Below are positions 58,414 through 64,000 of a stretch of 64,000 bases of DNA, piece by piece; the first letter of the stretch is position 1, and each line of letters begins with the position of its first letter. The stretch comes from Thermonema rossianum DSM 10300 (GTDB lineage Bacteria; Bacteroidota; Bacteroidia; Cytophagales; Thermonemataceae), in the NCBI RefSeq assembly GCF_000426825.1, contig NZ_AUGC01000014.1, positions 1 to 64,000 on the forward strand, read 5' to 3'. Made by a program: the position numbers and the translations under genes. Below the pieces are notes generated by a model. That model worked only from the letters and a program-made list of their open reading frames with translations, was not told the origin of the DNA and made no database searches.

Positions 58414-60855
58414 ATGGCAAAGACAGAACAACAACTGCGGTGCTATCACTGTGGTGATGCATGTAGCAAATCTACTGCCTTGCACTACGACGACAAAGTC
58501 TTTTGTTGTCAAGGATGCGAAGCTGCCTATCGTCTTTTGCAAGACAACGGGCTCTGCGACTATTACAAGTTGAGCGAGGGCGCGGGCATAAAGATAGAGC
58601 ACGACAGCTGGGAAGATAAATACGCTTTTCTTGACAGCGAAGAGGTGGTAAACAGCCTGCTTGACTATCGCGACGAACAGTTGGCGGTAGTGCGCCTCTA
58701 TATTCCCACCATTCATTGCAGTTCTTGCATTTGGTTGCTCGAGCATTTGCCCCGCCTGCAAGAGGGCATAGAAGAAGCGCGCCTTTTCTTTTCCAAAAAA
58801 GTGTTGCAATTGCATTACCGTCCGGATGTCTTGTCACTCAAAGAGGTAGCCGTATTGCTGGCACGCCTGGGCTATGCGCCTCTGATACGTATGGACAATG
58901 CAGCGGCAGAAGAGAAGCGCCCCACTACCGATTACCGCTTGTACTGGAAACTGGGGCTGACCGGCTTCTGTGCCGGTAATATTATGCTGCTAAGCTTCCC
59001 GGAATACTTCTCCCTGCAAGAGATTGTAGAAGGGCAATACCTGCGCTTTTTTCAATACTTGAATGCCGCACTGGCGCTCCCGGCTTTCTTTTACGGGGGC
59101 AGCGACTACCTGCGTGGTGCCCGGCACTCGTTGCGCAACTTCTTTTCGGGCAAAGACCGGCAGCTAAGCTTGGACGTCCCCCTGGCACTGGGCATGTGGG
59201 CGCTTTTATTGCGCAGTGCTTACGATACCTTTGTGGCCGGTCAAGCCGGCTATTGGGACAGCCTGGCCGGCTTGGTTTTCTTCCTGCTCATCGGCAAGTG
59301 GATACAAAACAAAACCTACGAACACCTTTCTTTCGAGCGGGATTACCGTTCTTATTTCCCCCTTGCCGTACAGCGCAAAAGCCCACAGGGCTATTACCGC
59401 AGCGTGCCTATACGACAAGTGGACAAAGGTGATGTGCTGCGGCTGCATCACGAAGAGGTACTCCCCTGCGACAGCGTGCTGCTTAGTGGCAAGGCTTATT
59501 TGGACTACAGCTTCGTAACGGGCGAATCGCGTCCGGTGGAAGCTCACCAAGGTGAGCGCCTCTATGCCGGTGCCAAGGTGATAGGACAAGCCATTGAAGT
59601 GCAAGTAGAAAAGCCCGTAGAGCAAAGCTACCTGGTATCACTTTGGGACAACTTCCGCAAAGAACGCCCTGCTCAAAGGCGTTTTGTAGATGTGGTGGCA
59701 CAGTATTTCACCTTCGCCACGCTGACACTGGCTGTGCTGTCTTCTGTCATTTGGTACTGGCTTTCACCGGATAGCCCGCATTGGTGGATGGTGGGCAGTG
59801 CCGTGCTCATTGTGGCGTGTCCTTGTGCACTTTCGCTCTCCACACCCTTTACCTTAGGTGCCGCCATGACCGTACTTGCCAAACGGGGGCTGTTTGTTCG
59901 TAACCAAGAGGTAATTGAGCGCTTGCGCGAAGTGCAACATATCGTCATGGACAAAACAGGCACCTTGACGGAGAGCAGCCGCAGCGATGTGGAATGGCAA
60001 GGGCAGCCGCTCAACCACAAAGAAAAACAACTTTTGGCTTCTTTGGTGGCACAGTCTTCGCATCCCTTGAGTCGCAGCATCGCTCAACTGCTGGGCAACA
60101 TTCCTCTGCTGGAAGTAAGTAACTTTCGCGAACAAAAAGGTGCCGGCATCGCAGCCGAAATAGCCGGTGACATCGTTCGCATGGGCAGCGCTGCTTTTGT
60201 GGGTTTGTCTGCCGCGCCCCAAAGTGCCGAAAGCTATGTGTATGTAGCCATCAATACGCGAATAGCCGGTTTCTTCCGGGTGCGTCCGGTGTATCGTCAA
60301 GGGCTGGGCGAAGTGTTGCGCTCGTTACGCACCATGGGGTACCGGCTCAGTCTTTTGTCCGGCGACCATGCCCACAGTGCCAAGTTGTTCAGTCCGTTTT
60401 TCAAAGCGGAAGAAATGCACTTGGAGCAAAGCCCGCACGACAAAAGCCGCTTTATTGAAAGTTGCCAACAAGCCGGCGAAAAGGTGTTGATGCTGGGCGA
60501 CGGCCTGAACGATGCGGGCGCCTTGCAGCAAAGCGACGTGGGCATGGCCATTTCGGAAGAGATACATGCCTTTTCCCCTGCCTGTGATGCCCTGCTTCGT
60601 GCCGATGCCTTCGAGCAACTGCCCCATATTTTACGATATGCGCGCGCAAGCCGCTATGTCGTATATACCAACCTGGCACTCTCGCTCATTTATAACTTGA
60701 TAGGTATTTCCTGGGCAGTGAGTGGTGCGTTGTCGCCGGTAATAGCAGCCATCTTGATGCCGCTAAGCTCGGTATCGGTGGTAGTAGTAGCCACGCTTGG
60801 TGCTCAATGGTTGGGCTTCAGGCATTTTTCTAAAATCAACTCAAAAAAACAGTAG
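58414..60855 (+). CDS. ccoI: FixI/CcoI-type copper P1B-ATPase
   Basis: 813 residues from ATG at 58414; upstream frames would add 21 residues. The N terminus has a zinc/metal Cys array 'CYHCGDACSKSTALHYDDKV' with FCCQGCEAAYRLL, then a degenerate metal-binding fold with 'IPTIHCSSCIWLLEHLPRLQ', the CxxC-like motif of HMA domains. Core motifs are 'SFVTGESRPVEA', 'VACPCALSLSTPFTLGAAMT' with CPC, 'HIVMDKTGTLTESSRS', 'SSHPLSR' and 'MLGDGLNDAGALQQSDVGMA'. FixI/CcoI moves copper out of the cytoplasm for cbb3 oxidase assembly. ccoS follows 2 bp later. Confidence 0.94.
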   Translation: MAKTEQQLRCYHCGDACSKSTALHYDDKVFCCQGCEAAYRLLQDNGLCDYYKLSEGAGIKIEHDSWEDKYAFLDSEEVVNSLLDYRDEQLAVVRLYIPTIHCSSCIWLLEHLPRLQEGIEEARLFFSKKVLQLHYRPDVLSLKEVAVLLARLGYAPLIRMDNAAAEEKRPTTDYRLYWKLGLTGFCAGNIMLLSFPEYFSLQEIVEGQYLRFFQYLNAALALPAFFYGGSDYLRGARHSLRNFFSGKDRQLSLDVPLALGMWALLLRSAYDTFVAGQAGYWDSLAGLVFFLLIGKWIQNKTYEHLSFERDYRSYFPLAVQRKSPQGYYRSVPIRQVDKGDVLRLHHEEVLPCDSVLLSGKAYLDYSFVTGESRPVEAHQGERLYAGAKVIGQAIEVQVEKPVEQSYLVSLWDNFRKERPAQRRFVDVVAQYFTFATLTLAVLSSVIWYWLSPDSPHWWMVGSAVLIVACPCALSLSTPFTLGAAMTVLAKRGLFVRNQEVIERLREVQHIVMDKTGTLTESSRSDVEWQGQPLNHKEKQLLASLVAQSSHPLSRSIAQLLGNIPLLEVSNFREQKGAGIAAEIAGDIVRMGSAAFVGLSAAPQSAESYVYVAINTRIAGFFRVRPVYRQGLGEVLRSLRTMGYRLSLLSGDHAHSAKLFSPFFKAEEMHLEQSPHDKSRFIESCQQAGEKVLMLGDGLNDAGALQQSDVGMAISEEIHAFSPACDALLRADAFEQLPHILRYARASRYVVYTNLALSLIYNLIGISWAVSGALSPVIAAILMPLSSVSVVVVATLGAQWLGFRHFSKINSKKQ

Positions 60856-60857
60856 CC

Positions 60858-61040
60858 ATGTCTGTAATTATTTTATTGGTCTTGGTCAGCACAACGGTAG
60901 CTGCTTTGTTTGTAGGCGTTTTCTTTTGGGCTGTACGCAGTGGGCAGTACGAAGACACAGAAAGCCCTGCCGTACGCATTCTTTATGAAGACAAGCCCAA
61001 AGAGCACACCTCTGTGCAGCCAAGCGGTGCAAAAACATAA
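60858..61040 (+). CDS. ccoS: cbb3 oxidase maturation protein CcoS
   Basis: 60 residues. One membrane helix 'MSVIILLVLVSTTVAALFVG' is followed by 'VFFWAVRSGQYEDTESPAVR' and 'ILYEDKP', the hallmark GQYEDxESPAxRIL pattern of CcoS. It is needed with the FixI ATPase for copper/haem insertion into cbb3-type cytochrome oxidase. It starts 2 bp after the ATPase stop, so the two are one transcript. The structural genes ccoNOP are not in the window. Confidence 0.96.
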   Translation: MSVIILLVLVSTTVAALFVGVFFWAVRSGQYEDTESPAVRILYEDKPKEHTSVQPSGAKT

Positions 61041-61099
61041 AGTTGCGAACCATTGCACCGCTGCAAAGCGTCTTATGAACGCAAAAAAACAAAGACGCA

Positions 61100-61327
61100 A
61101 TGCAGGATACACCTAACATAGGCAAATGGCTCATGCTGGTAGGGGGCAGTTTGTTTTTATTGGGCTTGTTGTGGTGGGCTGCCGGCCGCTTCTTTTCTTT
61201 TGGCAAACTGCCCGGCGACATCATCATTAAGCGCGAAAACTTTACCTTTTACTTCCCCTTGGCCAGCTCCCTGCTCTTGAGCCTGCTGCTGTCTCTGGTC
61301 TTATGGCTGATTGGACGGATGCGTTAG
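61100..61327 (+). CDS. DUF2905-family membrane protein
   Basis: 75 residues with two membrane helices separated by 'SFGKLPGDIIIKRENFTFYF', a conserved short loop found in DUF2905 proteins. The helices are 'LMLVGGSLFLLGLLWWAAGR' and 'LASSLLLSLLLSLVLWLIGR'. Function unknown. Its last codon and stop overlap the convergent VOC gene by 4 bp, sharing the stop region (TTAG). Confidence 0.9.
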   Translation: MQDTPNIGKWLMLVGGSLFLLGLLWWAAGRFFSFGKLPGDIIIKRENFTFYFPLASSLLLSLLLSLVLWLIGRMR

Positions 61328-61773
61328 GGCTTACTCCAACGCTGCAATTCTATCATGTTTCCCTCGGGGTCCCGCATATAACACCAAGTTACTTTTGCAC
61401 CGTTGCGGGCCGTGAGCGTTACAATATCGCCCACGGCACTGCCCCCATGCGCTATCACTTTCCGGCGGATAGCCGCTACGTCCTCCACTTCAAAGGCAAT
61501 GTGGGTGTAGCCCGGACGGTTCACCGCAGCGGGCAGACTTTCTTGTAGGTTGTTATACGAAAAGATTTCAAGCGTAGGCCCCTCTTCCCCCCAGCCGGGC
61601 AGGCGCAGATGTACGCCCTCCAAAATAGCCCCTTCTATGCCGGTGGCACGCTCCAGGTCTTCCCCTTCATAATGACGCTCGGGGGGCACAGGCACACAGC
61701 CAAATACATTGATATAAAAATCTGCCAAACGGCGCCAGTCTTTGGCTATCAAATTGGTGTGAACGTATCGCAT
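61324..61773 (-). CDS. VOC-family (glyoxalase-like) protein
   Basis: 149 residues. Two beta-alpha-beta-beta-beta modules are seen. 'MRYVHTNLIAKDWRRLADFY' holds the first metal His, 'GPTLEIFSYN' a Glu, 'YTHIAFEVEDVAAIRRKVIA' a second His and 'YMRDPEGNMIELQRW' the last Glu, matching the four-ligand metal site of glyoxalase/bleomycin-resistance proteins. The sequence resembles VOC members annotated as lactoylglutathione lyase-like, but true substrate is unknown. It is convergent with and overlaps the DUF2905 gene. Confidence 0.88.
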   Translation of the reverse strand: MRYVHTNLIAKDWRRLADFYINVFGCVPVPPERHYEGEDLERATGIEGAILEGVHLRLPGWGEEGPTLEIFSYNNLQESLPAAVNRPGYTHIAFEVEDVAAIRRKVIAHGGSAVGDIVTLTARNGAKVTWCYMRDPEGNMIELQRWSKP

Positions 61774-61820
61774 AAACCATTTGATTTCTTCCGGTAGAAA
61801 AATTTTAAAAGACTATGCAC

Positions 61821-63944
61821 TCATGATTCTCTCTGCACCGCATACCTGCCTTCCCATTTCACCCGCAAGCCCATGACAAGCACATCATCTACCTGATTTT
61901 CATTGCCCCGCCACTCTTCGAACTCTTTGTGCAAAAACAAATGCTGCGATTTGGCACTCACAAACTCTTTTGATGCGCGCAAGATGGTCTCACGAAAGCG
62001 CTTTAGCATGTATTTTCTGCGTTTGGGACCACCGAACTGGTCGGCAAAGCCATCGGAAAACAGAAAACACTCCACATTTTGATAACGGCTGATATCTATC
62101 AAGTGATTGGTGAAATGGCGGTCTATTCCCCGCCGGATTCCCCCTATGGGCATTTTATCACCCTTTACTTCGAAAAATTCGCCATCGGCCACATACCACA
62201 AGGGGTTATAGGCTCCGGCAAACTCGATGACTTGCAGTTCTTTGTGAAAACAGCAAAGCGCCAAATCCATGCCGTCGCTGCCGGTGCCCTCTTCTTGTTT
62301 AAGAGCGGAGCGCACCTCATGGTGCAGTTGTCGCAAGATTTCGGAAGGGCGTGTAATGCCACGCTCATACACTATCTGATTGAGCAAAGTATTGCCAATA
62401 AGACTCATGAAAGCCCCCGGCACCCCATGCCCGGTGCAATCTACCGCAGCCACCAGCACCCTGTCTTCTGTTTCGGCAAACCAATAGAAATCACCGGACA
62501 CAATATCGCGCGGTTGAAAGAAAATAAACGCATCGTGAAAGCAGCGAAGTATGGCTTCTTTGTGAGGCAAAATGGCCTCTTGTATGCGTTTTGCATAACG
62601 TATGCTGTCGGTCAAACGCCGGTTGGTTTGTTCCAATGCCCGGGTGCGCTCCTCTACAAGCTCTTCCAAGCGCAAATTTTGCTCTTGCATCAAGCGGGCT
62701 TTTTCCTCTTCTGCTTCGCGGGCACGCCGCTCTTTTTCGGCTACTTCGCGCCGCAGCAAATCTATCCGGTAAGCCAAACCCAGTGCCAGCAATATAACCT
62801 CCAGCGCCGAGCCTATTTGAATACTGTAAAAAGTAAAGAAGTTGGTAGGCAGCCAACCAAAAGCACGGAAGAGGGTCATCAGGGCGCCCAATAAATAAAA
62901 GCTCCAAGCCAACAAGAAAAAGTGAGCCACTGCCACCCCTCGCTGCAAGGCATATATGCCTACTCCAATCAACACGAAAACCATCAAAATACTGCTTGCC
63001 GCATTGACTCTGTTGGAAAGCGTATGTGGCAGAAACCAGGCCAGACAGAACTCTAAAGCTACTACTGCCAACAAAACCCAAAAAAGCTTTTTCAGGTGTT
63101 TTGAGAGCTGCCCCACCCCCAAAAAGCGATAGGCAAAGGCAATGCCCGAACCGGCTAAAACAGCAATAGAAGCAGGGAACAAGCGGTGATTGAGCCAAGG
63201 AAGTTCTCCCAAAAAATATTGAAAAGCAAAGCCTGTGTATTCTGCTTGAAAGAGCATGATAGCAAAAATATTCAGCACATAGAGCAGATAAACCCGGTCC
63301 CTCAAAAAGAAAAATATCACCAGGTTGTACAGTAGCATCACCAGCATGATGCCATAGTAAATACCAAAGCCCAGCTGATTGTCCGACACGTAATCAAGGA
63401 AGGCATCGGGGTTCCACAGGCGTAAAGAAATGCTCATGGTCCCCTCCGTGCGAAAGCTCATATATAAAATTCTTCTTTCAAAAGGCGCCAACTGCAGACG
63501 GAAGACAGGGTGCCGGAAATCAACCTCTGCCAGGTGCCGTGGTACCATATCGCCGCCCAAGCGCTCCGTGATATTTCCGATTTCGTCGATTTCATAAAGC
63601 GCTACGGTATCGATAAGAGGGTAAGCCTGTTCCAAAAAGTAGTCTTTCACCTCATCGGTAGGGTTTTCCAGCACCAGGCGCATCCAATAGCGCGAAGCAG
63701 TATAGCCGGCATTCAGGTTGCTTGTCCCTACCGGTTGAAACTTACCGGCATAAGCTGGCGAGGCTACCTGCCGTATGTTGAGCGCAGCTGTGGGGTCTTC
63801 CAAATAAAAAGCGTGTTCGGTTAAGCTTACATAGGTTTGTATATCGCCGGTACGCACTGCTTCCCAACGGGACAGTTGCGCCCATGTGTGGCTGCATACG
63901 ATGGAAAAAACACAAGCGAACAGCAGGTTTACAACTACTTTCAT
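61821..63944 (-). CDS. 7TM-DISM receptor fused to SpoIIE-type phosphatase
   Basis: 707 residues. A signal peptide ends HTWAQ. An extracellular 7TMR-DISMED2-like domain (about 25-180; 'RYWMRLVLENPTDEVKDYFL') precedes seven membrane helices (about 190-385, 'LGFGIYYGIMLVMLLYNLVI' onward). A charged coiled coil ('RREVAEKERRAREAEEEKAR') leads to a PP2C-like SpoIIE domain with 'DIVSGDFYWFAETEDRVLVA', 'AAVDCTGHGVPGAFMSLIGN', 'ALCCFHKELQVIEFAGAYNP' and 'CFLFSDGFADQFGGPKRRKY'. The metal-binding Asp residues of the GDFYW, DCTGHG and SDG motifs are all present. It likely senses a ligand and dephosphorylates an anti-sigma antagonist or similar target. Confidence 0.9.
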   Translation of the reverse strand: MKVVVNLLFACVFSIVCSHTWAQLSRWEAVRTGDIQTYVSLTEHAFYLEDPTAALNIRQVASPAYAGKFQPVGTSNLNAGYTASRYWMRLVLENPTDEVKDYFLEQAYPLIDTVALYEIDEIGNITERLGGDMVPRHLAEVDFRHPVFRLQLAPFERRILYMSFRTEGTMSISLRLWNPDAFLDYVSDNQLGFGIYYGIMLVMLLYNLVIFFFLRDRVYLLYVLNIFAIMLFQAEYTGFAFQYFLGELPWLNHRLFPASIAVLAGSGIAFAYRFLGVGQLSKHLKKLFWVLLAVVALEFCLAWFLPHTLSNRVNAASSILMVFVLIGVGIYALQRGVAVAHFFLLAWSFYLLGALMTLFRAFGWLPTNFFTFYSIQIGSALEVILLALGLAYRIDLLRREVAEKERRAREAEEEKARLMQEQNLRLEELVEERTRALEQTNRRLTDSIRYAKRIQEAILPHKEAILRCFHDAFIFFQPRDIVSGDFYWFAETEDRVLVAAVDCTGHGVPGAFMSLIGNTLLNQIVYERGITRPSEILRQLHHEVRSALKQEEGTGSDGMDLALCCFHKELQVIEFAGAYNPLWYVADGEFFEVKGDKMPIGGIRRGIDRHFTNHLIDISRYQNVECFLFSDGFADQFGGPKRRKYMLKRFRETILRASKEFVSAKSQHLFLHKEFEEWRGNENQVDDVLVMGLRVKWEGRYAVQRES

Positions 63945-64000
63945 AAAGTAATCAATGGTTATCGTTTACAGTACATTGGAAGTTACATTTTGCGGGGCAT

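Overview
The window looks like chromosomal DNA of a member of the Bacteroidota, most likely of the Cytophagales. Evidence: promoters fit the Bacteroidota pattern (TTG, about 20 nt, TAnnTTTG); many gene families are typical of the phylum (DUF5686, DUF6089, DUF4403, DUF3347, BT_3928-type DoxX protein, HYC_CC_PP-type protein, two tandem ExbD genes, a uppS-bamA-ompH-ompH order). The species cannot be named from sequence alone. Composition is close to balanced GC and I see no prophage, IS transposase, rRNA or CRISPR array.

Layout. (1) 1-12,700: a palindromic dispersed repeat at the left edge, then a long minus-strand copper/silver handling operon. In transcription order it holds a HYC_CC_PP-type protein, CusA-like RND pump, TolC-like channel, CopB-type P-ATPase, CusB-like adaptor fused to DUF3347, a 45-residue membrane peptide, a His/Met-rich lipoprotein, a free DUF3347 lipoprotein, a haem-binding CxxCH protein and a type II NADH dehydrogenase. 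(2) 12,700-22,100: a periplasmic solute-binding protein, NUDIX hydrolase, tRNA-Phe, a two-gene membrane Fe-S/CCG redox module, an isochorismatase-fold hydrolase, DUF4403 and DUF5686 envelope proteins, and a lone hisH. (3) 22,100-29,700: ECF sigma factor, glycosyltransferase, a tgt-rsmG-crtY run, a 485-bp gene-free stretch with an inverted repeat, a frameshifted nuclease lipoprotein, an FKBP isomerase and a DUF4230 protein. (4) 29,700-34,400: diadenylate cyclase and folP on one strand; DUF1599, a DoxX/BT_3928 protein and an oligopeptide-type permease on the other. (5) 34,400-45,900: nfeD-floA, the outer-membrane assembly block (two DUF6089 barrels, uppS, bamA, two ompH/skp), a dienelactone hydrolase, an ExbB/small membrane protein/ExbD/ExbD energiser, and tRNA-Ser. 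(6) 45,900-54,000: asparaginase, TatD, AMP nucleosidase, lgt, acyl-CoA ligase, MFS transporter, ferredoxin, FAH-family protein. (7) 54,000-64,000: M23 peptidase, two related small membrane proteins, methyltransferase, DUF202, a FixI-type copper ATPase with CcoS, DUF2905, a VOC protein and a 7TM-SpoIIE phosphatase.

Themes. Copper appears twice: detoxification on the left (export from cytoplasm and periplasm, chaperoning, possibly redox control) and delivery for cbb3 oxidase assembly on the right (FixI, CcoS). Envelope biogenesis is the second theme (BamA, Skp, UppS, Lgt, M23 peptidase, TonB energiser). The most unusual items are the architecture of the copper island with its tiny membrane peptide, the tRNA-guanine transglycosylase without the usual zinc cysteines, the frameshifted nuclease, and the two unclassified membrane-protein sets (beside ExbB, and at 56.0-57.1 kb). 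All functional statements are by recognition of motifs and families; no database search was possible.
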